NCBI RefSeq assembly: GCF_000321225.1
Contig: NW_004450459.1
Coordinates: 628,208-692,207, forward strand
Direction: 5' to 3'
DNA: 64,000 nt
From: Odobenus rosmarus divergens
Lineage: Eukaryota; Chordata; Mammalia; Carnivora; Odobenidae
Shown here in pieces: positions 1-13,646 of this stretch. Numbering within the stretch: the first letter of the stretch is position 1; the number at the start of each line of letters is the position of its first letter. The notes below the pieces were generated by a model, which worked only from the letters and a program-made list of their open reading frames with translations, was not told where the DNA came from and searched no databases. Position numbers and translations under genes: made by a program.

Positions 1-439
1 CACCAGGTGGGCCTAGATGTCTTTTATTATAGAGGGAACCATATTGCTGAATTGTGTTTGTCAGGAAATGCCGAGCTTTTCTTCCCATACTAACAAATGA
101 TTGTAGCTTTTCTCATTCTGCAACCACATGACTGAGAGTACTTTACTGGAACTTCACTTCTTCAGAGCACCTTAGCTCTAACTAAGTTCTAGATGGCCAG
201 CTCTGCCAGATTCCATCCACATCATTTATAAAATACTCCAAGTAAGTCATCAGACGTGGACCTTTGCTCAGCATTTGTTATAATCAGACATCCAGTTCTC
301 TTCAGCTACTCAAGTTTGACCAAGATCTTGTCTTTTCATTCCCTATACCTTTTCTTTTTCATTTTCATTAATTTCTAGACTTTTAGCTTCAAATATGTTT
401 AATGATTGGCCTATGATTGTAATATTGTTCAAAAATATT

Positions 440-720
440 TTCTGCTTCTCTGCGGAGCAGAATTATACTTCCTCACCCTATTGATGTCAGACCTGGTCAT
501 ATAACTTTCTTTGGCTAATGAAATACTACCAGAGTGACACATGCTGCTTCTGAGCAGAAGGTCACAAAGGCTTTTGTGCAGCTTCACCATGTTGTCTTTC
601 TTCCTTTTCAGGGGACAGCTGAAAACCAGTATTGCAATCATTGGACATATCTCTTGTGGTTATTATTTTTAAGTGACACATCCAGTATTTTATACAGGGG
701 GATAAGCTCTCAAGACCTAA
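440..720. repeat. Old interspersed repeat, family unresolved
   Basis: The stretch with the Leu/Pro-type phrase around 470-600 (Ca-rich hospital of 'gacctggtcatataactttc' and 'ctaatgaaata') reads like a widely dispersed ancient mammalian repeat that I have seen in similar form, but I cannot name the family. No coding function is supported. Confidence 0.3.
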
Positions 721-3479
721 TTTAGTCCTGGTTCCTATTTTTCTCCCCCAACCCTGTCCCGAAGGCTCCTAATCTAGACACCATCCTGAAATGAGATAAG
801 CTAATTGTGGGAAGGGGAAAGAGGGAGGCAAGAAGCAGAGGTGTTAGTAAAAATGTAGCTCCAGAGGATCCAGCCAGAAGTGAGAGTAGCTGATTACATT
901 ACAGTATGCGGGTTTCCCAAGTGCCATGTCTGGCAGCCCTCTTGCGCCAGCACAGAAGTAAAATCTGGTTAAAGGGTGAGCAGGGAACTTTGACAGTGCC
1001 CAGAGATTTCCCCAAGGCAGATGTTTTTGCTTCTTGGCAGCCTATTCCTAGAGGGGAAAGCAAAGAGATGGACTTAACTGTCATTTGGAATGACTCTGTC
1101 CCTGTGGTGAAATTGGCCAGCCAGGACCGGGAATGTATTGAGGCAGCTTCCTAGTTTGGTTCACTTCCTGGAAGTTGAAAGCTTCATTGCTCTGGGCATG
1201 TTTCTCTTTTATTATTGTGCTTTCCAATGCCCCAGGCTTCAGCTTTATCCAGCACAAAACAATTTGGGCACAGGCCCCAAAGGGGACTCCAACAGTGTGT
1301 ATAAGGACTCCAGGTCCTGAAATTGACATGTTTCTATTCCCATCACCTCTATTCCCACACATTCATATGACATGAATTTGAAATGCCCTATTCATATAAA
1401 GACTCCATGCTGTTTCAAGCCATCCCAACAATGGGTAAAATGCATTTAACCTGTCCCTTTTAGTGCAAAAAGACAGAGCCTTGCTAAGCCACACTGCAAT
1501 TAGCTTTGTATGTTTCTTGTCACAGCCTGCCCACGGTGAGACCAAGATGAAAAGCCATTCCTGCTGACTGGGACTCTGTGTGAGTATGTGTGTTTAGGCA
1601 CTTACTTAAAACATAACCACAGGCCAATGTGCCTTTATCGAAGCACATGGAGATCATTACTGCACTTGCATTTTGGGTTGAAAGGAAATACAGCAGTTAA
1701 CCACCTGAAATCTCAATAGTAAAAGTACACCATGAAGTTCTACAACTGCGGAACAAAAGATTGCAAAATGTAGGTTCCGTTAAAAAATTAGGAAGTAAGT
1801 TATGTTACAAACTTGAGCAGCTTTGTCACAGTGATTAGTAGAGCTTATTATGTGTGACTAGAAGTGTCCATTTCTACAAAGAAATGGAGAAAAGAATTAG
1901 AAAAATATCAGTTGTTGTATCTTTGATCCCAACCCCACTGTATTCAGACAACGCAAACAGAATTTCTCACAAGCTTTCAGTATGTAAAAACAATGCACTT
2001 GTATTACTAATATTTTAGATTTGTGTTGATAATCTTTTGCCAGCAGCAAAGGTGACCACCATTAAGAGTTCTGTCCCAACAGTTTTCCTCTTGATTAAGT
2101 GCTCCACCAGACTCATTTTCTTGGAGAAAATCCCATTCAGGTCCTGGAAAGATTAAAGCACCTTAAACTTTCATTCTAAATTCAGTTCCTCTGGGAAGTA
2201 GGTTGAGATCCAGAAGTCCTGAATGAAGCCAAATGCTTTGGGAGACAGCTTGGGTTGGCTTAAATTAAAGCTTGCTCTCTTGAGGGCCATAGACACCACA
2301 AACAAAGCTTTCTCTACTGTGTTCTGCTACTGTGTTCAACGCAGAGTAACTCTTAATGTTCCTAGGGTTTCCTAAATGGCCTAGAAATAAAGCTAACAGA
2401 AGAGGGCAATATATTTCAGTTAACTAACTTTAACAGTATACCCAAAGTTATTTCTTTTCAAATAGCTCATGAAAGGCCTTGGTCAGAATTTTGGTGGCAA
2501 TAGAAATACTTGAACATTAATCCATCAGCTGTCCTTTAGGTCTCCAGACTGTAAGCACATTAAGAATGAAACACCACCCTGGATGCTATAACCTTTATAG
2601 GTCTGTATTTCTTTTCCACAAAATAAAAAGAACAAAGTCACCACTCTCACAACAACTGGAAGAAAACTCGGTAGAAACTCAACACTTTTTCAATGAGAAA
2701 TACTTGATGTCATATATTTTGTTTAATAAAGACTGAGTTGGTTGTACACTAAGCCAATTTAAGAATGTGATCTGTAACTCACAGTCTTAATTACACGGAG
2801 AAAAAGTGAATGGGTTCATTAATGCTGTGAAAAGGAACAGTGACCTACCTGCCAAGTGGCAAGGTGGAAATAATTAATCTGGTCAATTAAAAAGAAACAG
2901 ATAATTTAAAATGCAAAGCCTTCCAGGTGGTGCACTGAATTCTGCTATCTGGAATTGCAAATTCTTACTGTCAATTTTGGTTTTCTCAGTACACTTTCCT
3001 TGTCCTTTTCTTTTTCTTTCTTCCATGGCTCAAATCTAATAGAAAAATCTTTCTACACTATAAATCATGACCTGCTTCTTTATGTCTTATGTTCTAAAAT
3101 ATTTATTTATTCTAACATGTACTCTAGAAATGCTCCAGGGGATTAACAAGTCCCTAGAACCATCTCCAGGATTCCATTTTCTCTTTGTTGAGGGTCTGTT
3201 ATGCCTTACTTTCCCTTCAAAATCGTTTGCCCTTTTTCTGGGGTTTTAATAATATTTTAAAAGTGCTAGAGCCTGAGCCACACTGTCTGGGATATCTAAT
3301 CCCATTTATGATCCTATAACCTTGAAGCTTGCCACGGCCTGGCTGTCAGCACCAGATTCTAAATACATAGGGTAGTGCATTTGCTCCATGGAACCGGAAA
3401 TTAGTCAAACAGTTACTTTTCTACAAACGTACATAATTCCTCTTGACATTTACAAGCAAGTAGTAGTTCTTAGACGTAG

Positions 3480-3652
3480 AGTCGTCTCAAAACACCTCCG
3501 CTTGCAGCGAGTGGCTAAAGCGCCGGGGCAGGTATTTGTGCAGAGCAGCAGGCACTCGGCTCCCTGGCGCCCTCCCCACCCTCCCCCCAGTCACCCAGCG
3601 CGCCTCGCCTCACCGTCGCTGGAGAGACGCGGAAAAAAAAAAAAAAAAAAAA
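3480..3652. other. Small GC/CpG-rich patch ending in a 21-A run
   Basis: A short CpG-containing, C-rich patch (about 3490-3630) stands out from AT-rich surroundings and ends in an uninterrupted A run at 3632-3652. The next 500 bases (3653-4170) look unusually complex and repeat-free. There is no reading frame I recognise. It might be a regulatory element or the 3' end of an inserted transcript; neither can be decided here. Confidence 0.35.
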
Positions 3653-4048
3653 AGACTCTGTTCGTAGCTTAATCCTTTTCAGCTGGTCCAAACTCAGTCC
3701 CAGGACAAATATTAATATCATGTTCATTTTAACCAAGGCAAAGCTTTATAAAAGCATCAAACAGCTCAAGGGAAGGCTGTTTTTACGGTGAGAGGCTGCC
3801 TGTAAATTTCTGGTTGCTAAGGAGGAAAAAAAAAATCTCATCTAAAAAAACCAAATGCTGCCGTGGTGAAGTGCGACTTGAAAGTCTCTAGTTCCTAGGT
3901 GTTAGACTTGGCAAGTTGGAAATAGCGAGGGAGGTGAAAAGACGGTTTTCCTTAATGTGCTCAGACAAAGCAGTACATATTGTCAGCTCCACAGGAGGCG
4001 CGCGGCGGCCATATGTGCGTCGCCCAGCGAAATGGAATGAACAGCTGC

Positions 4049-4071
4049 TGCCAGGAATTCAATTCCTGGCA
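4049..4071. repeat. Near-perfect palindrome, 11-bp arms
   Basis: The arm tgccaggaatt (4049-4059) is followed by a single C and then its exact reverse complement aattcctggca (4061-4071). It lies in a repeat-free stretch beside the GC-rich patch. It could be a dimeric transcription-factor site (a TTCC..GGAA-like core with an EcoRI-type centre) or chance. Confidence 0.7.
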
Positions 4072-4179
4072 AGGAAGCAAACCCAAGTCCTCCTGTTTCC
4101 AAAATAAAAATCACCAGAGGGATTCCCCTTCCTGCAGTTCCAGCCAGTAGTTTTATAAAAGCATAAAACATCGCTGTAT

Positions 4180-4340
4180 TGTGGTTTATAATAATCCCTT
4201 ACATTTGTAGAATATTTTACAGTTTACAAAGCGTTTTACATACATTATCTCATTTGAGCCTCGTAATAGCCCTGGAGAGTACAAAGCACAGATATTGTGA
4301 GTCACTTTTCACAGATGGAAAAAGGAAGGTTCAGAGTGTG
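4180..4340 (+). repeat. MIR-type ancient SINE
   Basis: The sequence has the characteristic phrases of mammalian-wide interspersed repeats: 'cagtttacaaagcgttttac', then 'cattatctcatttgagcctc', and finally 'cacagatggaaaaagg'. It is strongly diverged and 3'-decayed, as expected for an old element. Confidence 0.6.
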
Positions 4341-5204
4341 ATGAGGTGGTGAGCTGGGCGCCACAGCCCGGGTCTCCTCCCCCCTGGCCCAGGACTGGCC
4401 ATGCAGAGACCTCTTGGGGTTCTGCCAAGCGGGGGGGGCATGTCTCAGGGACCCAGCGAAGGGACCCTTTTTTGTGCAGTTGAAGTGAAGCTGCAACTTC
4501 AAATCGCTTTCTTTCGTGCAAGCATCCATTCACTCTGCCAAAGGACTTCTCTCGCACTTTCTGAAGCAGCCAGGGAGGCAAGTAGGTTGCAAGGGAGCAA
4601 AGGGGAGAAGAGAAAAGCTGCACACTGAATGTGAATTTGGTTTGCCCTTGATGGCAGTCAAAGCCACCACTTCATTTTAAGCATATACTGCAGAGATCAG
4701 CCAAGGTCATGCTGAGCTTCAGAACTGCAGGGAGGAAAAGAACGTGGATATTGTTCAGTTGTTCTCAGACACTGCCACCTCTGTACAACCCTTTGCAGAA
4801 AAACAGGTTTTTCTCCTGGAACTGCCTGGCTTGTGCTCATTGTGAAAGGAGATTTACAGAAAGGATCTACAGAACTTTTTATACAGGAATCTCTCGAACC
4901 TTAGGAAATGGTGGAGTGCTGGTGCAGAATAGTCCCATCCTATAGGCTAGAGGACATGGTGGGTGCATGCTGGACTGGTTGTCATGGGCCACTTTCCTTC
5001 CGAAATAGAGAACTGCTTTCTGGTAGAGACTTGGAGACTTCTTTAAAACAGACCTCATTTCCTGATCAGGTCTCACTGGGCCTACTACAATGCCTTTGGG
5101 ATTTTGTGCTCTTTGGTTCTAGTTGCAGAATTGGCATTAAAACTTTGCTGCTGGGAAAAAAAAAAAACAAAAACCATTGCTGCTGGAATCAAAATGCCAG
5201 GCTT

Positions 5205-5385
5205 ATTGGCTTGCCAACTGTGTGAGCTTGAGCAAGTTTACTTAAGCTTTCTGTGGTGCCAGAGATGTGCCTTACCTGAAAATGTGGGACTATTAATAAA
5301 ATCTGCTTCACGGGGTTATTGTAAGAATTAAATGATAATTATTTGTAGAGTGCTTAGAGCAGTGCCTGGTGTGAGGTGAACGTTC
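5205..5385 (+). repeat. MIR SINE
   Basis: The order 'tgtgagcttgagcaagtt', 'cttacctgaaaatgtgggac', 'cacggggttattgtaag', 'agagcagtgcctggtgtgag' is the typical core and 3' part of MIR in plus orientation. A short A-rich run (about 5156-5168) lies just upstream. Confidence 0.75.
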
Positions 5386-6354
5386 TCCCAGGCTCTGTTA
5401 AATCTAGTAAGGCTGTACTTTGGGCAGCAGCAGACCAGTTCCAGCTGACCCCTTCCTGCTCCCTGAAGATGTGCCACTTATGGAGAGTGGTTGGTGACAT
5501 TCCTCCTTCCTGGGTCGGCTTTGACCCAGATGTACCTTCCCAAGATCCTCCAGGGAGATGCACAAACCAAGGGGCACTTTGCCTCATTGATCTTTCATCT
5601 GCAAAGCAGTCAGGATTTGCAGGAACACAACACATTTTGGTTGACAGCATTTACATTGTTGGTGTCAAAGCAAAAATTGCATGGGCCAAAATTAAACATG
5701 CGAGGAAGACTTTGTTCAAGGCTGTTGCACTAGGGAAGAGAGGCCAGAACTCAGTCTGAACTCAACTCCACTGCAACAAAGGGCGGTAGACTCTTCAAGC
5801 ATTGGGGTTGAGAGAATGATCATCGGCCATCTGTGTTTGCTAACTGACTTGACCAAAAGAAAATTTTCGTATCTTTACGAGTTGTCATTTTACAGCTTAG
5901 AGCAAGGTGCCTGCAGAAGTTAGGCTTTTACTCTCCCACAGGAACTGGGAGATGGGGGTGCTATCTCCTTTGATGATTACATTTCCAAAGGCTTGTCAAG
6001 CTAAGGGAAATGTTAAGACCCTCTTTGTCATCAGTGTTTTAGAAATTGGATGGTGATTTGATGCAGAATGCCCCTCCCACAGAATTCCTTTCGAAGGTGA
6101 ACAGAAACAGTGCAGTTTCCCTATTAGGCTTTGGGACAGTGGGCCAGTTTCTGTTGGTTACCCAAGTGTCCAGTCTCAACACTTCTCTCTTTCAGAAGGC
6201 AGTGCTGCAGGAAAGAGAGAGCCTCATTTTACCTGCTCCCTTGAGCCCTCTGAGTCCTGGTCTCCTCCATAAGGCGATGTCCCTCCCTTGGACCAGAGAT
6301 TGACACTGTCATTGAGTCCATCCAAGGTTCCATGGTTTTTGAAAAGAACCACAT

Positions 6355-6835
6355 AGTGAAGGGGAGCAGAATATGCCACCCCAAAACGTGCCACTTTGGC
6401 ATGTGGATTATTTTGAGCTGAAAGCAATGAAGACCCAACAGACTCAGGAAACACTTTTACCTCTTCCTTAACTGCCTAAAAGAATTAAGATAGGGGGCCT
6501 GGCCCAGAAAGAGAGCTATTACTGGAGATAACTTTTTATCTGACCTGTCTGTATGGCATGGCAACCATCTAATTTCATCTGCTCTTTTTATCTTCCTGAG
6601 AACTGCCCTTCTCCCCTCTCAAGCCCCAGACCCCTATCCTATTCCTTAGCTCAGGATGGCATATACAATTAGCTGACCTGCCTTTGAGTCTCATATTTTT
6701 ATGGGGCTCCCATACAAATGATTAAATTTTTTTTTTTCCTGTTAATCTGTCTTTTGTCAATTTGTTAGGCCAGCCAAAGAACCTAGAAGAGCTGAAGGGA
6801 AAACTTTTCCATCGCTTCAACAGTAGAAGAAAAGG
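6355..6835 (+). mobile_element. Ancient endogenous-retrovirus-type solo LTR, family unresolved
   Basis: About 480 bp resembling a dispersed mammalian ERV LTR, from 'gaaggggagcagaatatgcc' through 'ctgacctgtctgtatggcat' to 'gccagccaaagaacctagaa'. No internal viral genes flank it, so it is either a solo LTR or a fragment. The family name is not certain, and it carries no reading frame of interest. Confidence 0.5.
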
Positions 6836-9334
6836 CAGGACTTCAGCTAATTGGGGCTTTGCCCTGAATCTCAAAGGGGATGCCCTGTAAAGATATAGGC
6901 CTTCTCAGAAGAAGAAAACCCCTTATAGATTCCCACTCTCAGCCTGGGTCATAACCAGCTCATTGGCCTTCATGTGCACACCCATTTCCTTTGTGAAAAC
7001 TCAATTCCCATCCCTTCCCTGTAATTTGGTCTGCAGAAACCCTCTGGGTCTTCACAAAATGATTAGTGATGCCCCCTGCTGTTTAAACCTCACAAAACAG
7101 CCAGGAGGAGGGCTCCCTGTTGCCTGGGGAAGGGTAGTAGGCCTGAAGTCCACTGGTCAGATTGATTTTTCATTATTTCTACCATGGTGAGCTGCAAGAA
7201 TGCTCATTCCTTCACCTCTTATGTCGTGTTTGCCAGTCTCACCCAGTGGCCATGTTAATTTTTGGGGATGATACAATGTAAATTGATATTGAGAAGTATT
7301 TCCCAAATTTGCAAGGTGTGATTCCTCTTCTCTCCCACCTTCTCCCCCTTCCCCCTTCCCCTTGAGGCTATAAGCCCCATTTTTGTGCACAAGGGTGTTT
7401 TGTTTCTTTTCTGCTCTGCCCTCAGTTGGGGGAGGGGAAGATTGCTGGAATGTTAAAGGAGCTATATTACCCCAGGGCCATCCCCCATCCTCCTCAGGCC
7501 TTTTGTATGTGGATGGGGTGGGAAGGTTGTCAGTTCTTGCTGTAGCCCATGGATTTTTGGAATCCAGAGTCATCATTAAATCATTGTATTTTAGCCACTT
7601 GAAGGAACCACTTTGGCCTTAAAGCATCTGACCAGCAGAAGACCAAGTGTTAAGGGTCCACAGGGGTTTGAGCAAGATTCAGTAGCACACTGAGCTGCTT
7701 TGTTTTCGCCGCAGGCAGGCCAGATTGAGGACAACATGGAGCGCTCAGAGGAGCCAGAGTTCACACTCACCTTTGCCCCAGGCCAAGTCTTACAAGGGCC
7801 TCAACTGCTTTTCATGTTGGTTCTAAGAGGGTAGTATATTCATAGAGCACCCACATATAAAGAGTACTGAGACTCTGGACATTTGGGGGAAGAGACAAAA
7901 GGCATGCTGGGCGGCATCTGATGCGACACAGGCTCTGACCTGGAGTTTTTGAGGGCCAGAGGATGAATCCTCATGGAAAAGGCCCACAGGCTGCGTATGG
8001 AACATATAGGAAGACAAGGCTCTCAAAGGGCATTCGGCCATGATCAAGCATGTCAAAAATGTTGCAGCAATGTCAGAAAAGTATGCAGTAATATGAACAG
8101 CCTCATAAAAATGCCCAGCCAAAAACAGCTACGTCAATTTTAAAGCCCAGTGCAAAATGAAAATGCGGGGTCCTTTGTTCATAAATCACTAAGAATTTTA
8201 AAACAGTGACAGCAGAGGATTAAACCTAGCATGGGGACCCTTCTGTGTGCAGAGCCTTGTGTGACCACACAGCCACCCATAAAGTTGGCCCTGTGTCTCC
8301 ATGAGAATTAATTCAAACGTGATTGGATTAATTGGGTGAATCATCAGAACTTTCCTGCGTTCATTTTACGTAGCAATCAGAGAAAGAACTTGGCCTTCTC
8401 CACAGAGCTGTGATGCCAGCAGGGGAAACGTGTGGGGTGGACCTCCCTAGGGTCCAGTCTGAACAAAGGTGTCTTCAGTCTGTGGTGGAGACTCTTTTCA
8501 CTGTTCCTCTTCCTTCTTTTCTTTCAGAGGAGGGGGTCCCTATTTCAGGCTATCTGCCAGGATCTGTGTCTGGTCTGGAGTTGCCTTGGTTCCGTGAAAA
8601 GGTTCCCCTTACACGTGATTTCTTTCCCACCTCCCTTCTTCCTAAGCAAACACATAGCTCTTTAAAAGATTCTGAGGTTTGGGTTTTTTTTTTTTTTTTT
8701 GGCAAGTTCTGTGGGCTTTTATTAGATGTACACTGTAATTCCAAACTGTGATTACATGATGTCTGGCTTTCCCTGAACTCGAATTTAATATCCTGAAAAA
8801 TGGGAAGCTTTATTGCAAGGCTGAAGTACACCAGAAGTGGGGGACCTGGGGGTGAAGGCTTGAGGGTCTGCTGATTGCTTTCATTCCACCTCCTAAAATC
8901 TCTAGCTGGCTGTGCTTGATACTTGGTAACCTCGACTTTGCCTTTTAGATGGGCTTTTTCATCCTCTTGAATTATGTTTATTACACAATGGTGGTAAACA
9001 TTTTCTTTTTTTTAAAGACAAATCATTCATAGCTCTACAACCTTGATACTCCAACTTGTTTTCACTTTTCTACCTTCTCTTATTGTCTGGATTCTATTTT
9101 TGATTGTTGCATTCACAATGGAGTTTTAACTTTTTGTTCTGCAGTTGCATTTTAATTCCTTTTATACTCATAAAGGTAAAACACATTTATAAACTTAATG
9201 AAGATGAATGAAAAAGCAAACAAGAAGCCTTAGAATTGCCTGCAAATGGAAACCAAAGCAATAATCATTTAGAAGCAGAGAGCCTAATAAAATAGAGCTG
9301 AAGTTATCTTGGCTGTTCCCTGGTTCTATGCCTT

Positions 9335-9425
9335 TATTTTACAGAAAAGGAAACTGAGACCCAAAGATTAAATGAGCTGCCACACAGCTCCTAGGGGCAG
9401 TCAGGACTAAGCAGGCTACAAATGA
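9335..9425 (+). repeat. MIR fragment
   Basis: The phrase 'acagaaaaggaaactgagac' followed by 'aaatgagctgccacacagct' is the conserved 3' core of MIR. Only about 90 bp is recognisable. Confidence 0.55.
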
Positions 9426-11495
9426 CTTGTTTTGCTTATACACTGTGAATAGTTCTATTTCCACACTATTATGTTTCTATGGGAAATAAGTTCTTTGAAT
9501 ATCTGTCCTTCATTTGTGATATGAGGGAGTTGGAACAGATGCTCTTAAAAATCCTTCCAACTCAGAACTTGGAAGTCAACTCAAAATGAACACAACTGGA
9601 CCCTTGCCTAGTCAGCCCGAAGGTACTACTACACACATATGAAAAATGTGGTAACAATTAGAACGTTCACTATTTTAGCTAGATGTGTTGTACCGGGGCT
9701 CACCAGATCCGTATGAAAACCTGACTGGATCTGAGACTGAAGTGTGCTGGCACATTCCAGACTGCTCCACAAGCCAGCGGTCTCATTTTAAAATTACTAA
9801 TTGAGAGAAAAGCCACAGGATCTTAAGCAAACAGAGGAAAGGGCGATCCTGTTCTGAGTGCAGTAACCACCCCTTCGGCCTTTCAGAGCACTTTTCAAGC
9901 AGAGCGAGGCCCCCTCTACTGGTGGGATTCATCATCCACCAAAAAGTCAGAACTTGTTAGGTTTGTGGGAAATGGGGAAAAAAATCATAGAATCAGAACA
10001 GGTTAGAATGGTAAGGAAATGTGAATACCTAAATCTCAGCTTTTCAAACTATAGAAATGATCCCTGAAAGCATAGTATTTAAATCTCAGTTTTTCAACCA
10101 AGGAAACCGAGATCTAGAACGTTTAAGCTTTTTTGGTCATAAATTTGTTAGGCAACATTCTACTGAGGAAATTTTCACAGTAGGTGGCAAAAATCTCTGT
10201 ATTAAAGTGTGAAGTTAGCTTTTGGAAAATAGAAGCCCTTGACAAATACTGGATCAATTATAGGTAAAAAACCCATTTTTGCTCAGTGAAGAGTAAGGTT
10301 CCTCCACACCCTCACACGGAGTTCTGTGCTCCATTTGTCTAAACTAAGTTTTCTTAAACTCTCGTCATTCAAGTACTACTGACATGCTTCTTGACACAGC
10401 TAAGTACTTACTGTGTCTTATTATTTAATATTTTTCTTTCAGTCAAGTAATTTTTTTATTTTAGCCTCATCTCATGCAATAGAATTCATGAAATTTCAGG
10501 TTTGATGTGTCGTGTGTGTGTGTATACAAATATAATAAAATAAATATATGGCTATTAAAAAATGTTCTTCTGTGTGCAAGCTAAATTCAGCTCATTTAAT
10601 TATCGCATGCGTTTACTATGCTTTAGGAGATACTCAGGTAAATATACTTCATGTTTAAGTCATGTAAATATAGTAGTCAGAATTTCAGCTTTCCATCAAA
10701 GGCAAGTTTTTTTATTTTCTTTCTTCGCCTGGCCTCTCCCTCATGCCTTCCCCTCTGTCATGAATCTTCCTTCATTCCCCTTTCCATTCTCTCAAAGTTC
10801 TTTGGTTCAATATTCATATTTCCTTTTCCCCAGTGAGGTGAGGAAAACTTTACCTCTCTGTCGCCCACTGGGGACCGTGCCTCATTTGATACTGAACTCC
10901 AGGAAAACCATATTGAAACAAACTGGTAATTGACAGAAGGAATAAAAAGACCTTTATATTCATGTCTTTTTCTAGGAATTGGGACTTGAGGAATATTGAA
11001 AAGTGATGTTATTTCTATTTCATCCTTAGAGTCAGCCTTCTCCGAGGAAATGGCACATAAACACAGAAAGTCCAATTTATAAAAACAAATTTAATAAATT
11101 ATTCCTTGAGGAATATAATGGAGAGTCTGTTTTTGTCCGGGCACTGTGAAAGCTGGAATACCTGTAGGGGAGGATGGGGATGAGAAAAAGGCTGATCTTC
11201 ATGAAATCTTTTCCCTTATTAAACATTCCTATGTGATTAATTCAAGCTTTGTTTCCTCAGTAATAAAGGCGACCATTATGCATTTGTTGCTGGGTGAATA
11301 CACTCAATCCCCAGCTAGTTATAGCTTGGTACCATTGTGAAGCCCCAGTTATTTATAGTGGATTATTTGTATTGAAGCCGATCCATAGAAGATCCAATTT
11401 TGAAAACTCTTGTCATTAATACTTTATTTTCTTTGTTTTAATTTTGTATATCATTTCTGTTGACCCTTAATGAGAAGTAAATAAATAGCCTTTTG

Positions 11496-11656
11496 ACACA
11501 AAATTTCTATTTTTATTTTTTTTAATTTTTTAAATTTTTTATTGTTATGTTAATCACCATACATTACATCATTAGTTTTTGATGTAGTGTTCCATGATTC
11601 ATTGTTTGTGCATAACACCCAGTGCTCCACGCAGAAACACAAAATTTCTATTTTTA
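11496..11656 (-). mobile_element. 5'-truncated carnivore L1 3' end with 20-bp target-site duplication
   Basis: About 120 bp of young carnivore L1 3' terminus in antisense (poly-T side on the left, then 'gttaatcaccatacattaca' and 'cataacacccagtgctccac'). It is bounded by a perfect 20-bp direct repeat, acacaaaatttctattttta, at 11496-11515 and 11637-11656. The duplication marks target-primed insertion, and its lack of mutations indicates a fairly recent event. The same L1 3' end recurs at 20141-20344 inside the TTC30 pseudogene. Confidence 0.9.
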
Positions 11657-13499
11657 AACAACTTTAGACCTAAAGACCGCAGAAAGAGTTGCTTCGAATA
11701 CCAGCTGTTTTATAAGCAGTTCACTACATAAAATTATATAGAAAACTCTTCTTCCAAAGGAAAAAAAAAATCAGTGACTGAATTCTTATTTTGGTAACAT
11801 TTGCAAAGTAATTTCAGAATCATATGGAAAATTTACAGAAAATATCTTATGAGAACCCACATAAATGAAAACTAAAGCTACAGCAATGTAATTCTATATA
11901 CCTTCTTATTCTGGGAAAATTTAAGCATTATTCAATCCTAATAACAGTTGATCTTAAGAACATTAATTCAAGACTCCAGAACCCACAGGGAGGAATGGGT
12001 GCTCTGCATTTACTGTGGCTCCCCAAAAAGGTCCTTTCTGATGGCAAACAGATGGAAACCCCGTAGAGAGGCAGATTTCCGCTATAGCTATCCCAGGACC
12101 GCACCATGCCTTTGAAATGACATCAGCCAGGAAACCAGTGACTAGAGTTTCAGGTTTCATAGAAGGATTTTGCTTTGCTTTTTGTAGGTCCAAAGATGGC
12201 AAGAGGAGGCAATAAATTCTGTCTGAGAACCTCTCCTGGTAGATGTTTAAAGAGATTATATGAGTAAATCAACTGTCCCAATCCCCCCATGTGATATGGA
12301 CCATCCGGTTTGAATTTGAAGTTTCTTCATCTTTCTTCTAGAGAACTGATGTAAGCCAACAACTCAGAATAAGTTGGGCCTGATGGGTGGAATGCCGTGC
12401 TGTGGGAATTATCAAAAACTAAAGTATTTATTTTTTATGAAGCTTTTCCTATAACCAGGTTTATGACTGGAAAGGGCCAAGGCTGAAATACATGGATTAG
12501 CATTTCTCACTGGAAAAAAGTTTAGGTTGCCTCACTTTAACACTTAGGTTTACTATACGTGAATAAATGCTGCCATTGTTTTCATTTTCATTTTTATTCT
12601 TCTATTATTATTGAGCTTTTACTGAAAAAACCTTCTATGAATGTGGAGGAAGTTCTAAAATTGAGGAATATATTTTCTGTATGAGTCACGATATGCATTG
12701 GTGTTTATCTTGTGGTTCTGCCAACAAACAGTGAGCAAGCCTTGGACTTAGGGCAGCTTTTTGGGGTAGAGCGATTTGATTCTGCATTTACTTCTACATA
12801 AGTGAATGCTCTTCCAAGAATAGCATTACCAATCTCATGAGTAGCTGCTATAATTTTCAAAAGACTGCATGAACATTTAATACTAATGAAGGCAATTTTC
12901 AGGCAATGTCTTTACAAAGGTCAACTAACTTTGTCCTATTCACTGGTATCTAAGGATTGATGCTGGGTCTCAAGGACGACTGCATGACTAAAGTTTTGGC
13001 ACCATGCATAAAAATTCATCACCTCCTGGATAACACTCAAAATTGTGTGACCTAAGTATGGCCAGTGTGGTCGGGGTGCTTTTAGGTACAAGTAACAAAA
13101 AAATCTGGCTCAAAAAAAAAAAAAATAAATCTGGGTCAAGCACGTTTAAACAATAAGGTAATTTGTTTTTTCCATTCTGTAGGAGAACCAGAGGTAGGTC
13201 AGGTTCTGAAGAAGGTAATATAGTGGCTCAAAGATATAATAAAAGACTCCAGTTCTCCCCCCCGCCCCACCCCTTTAAGCTTAGGTTAGTTTCTGTCATG
13301 GTCATAAGATGGTGGCAGCAGATTTAGATCAGACATGCCCAGAAGAAGAGAGTCCTTCTTATATCTTTTTTTTTTTTTTTTTTTAAAGAAAGCTTTCTCA
13401 GCAGCCCTTCAAGAGACTTCTCATGCCTTAGTAAAGACTGGACCACATGTTTATCCTGAAATTAATCAGGGAAAAGGAGGATTACAACAATGGACTTAG

Positions 13500-13646
13500 A
13501 CCAGTGATTATCAACCTTGGCTGCATTTTGAGAAAAATACTGATACCTGGGTCCCACCTTTAGAGATCCTGGGATGCAGCCTGGGGCACAAAAGATTCTA
13601 AAAGCTCCCCAGGTGATATTAATGTGTGGTAAAGCATTTGAGAACC
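13500..13646 (+). mobile_element. MER5-type hAT DNA transposon remnant
   Basis: It starts with 'ccagtgattatcaaccttgg' and ends with 'aagcatttgagaacc', with 'gggtcccacctttagag' and 'agctccccaggtgatattaa' between. This is the layout of non-autonomous MER5 (hAT-Charlie) elements. It has no coding capacity. Confidence 0.7.
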
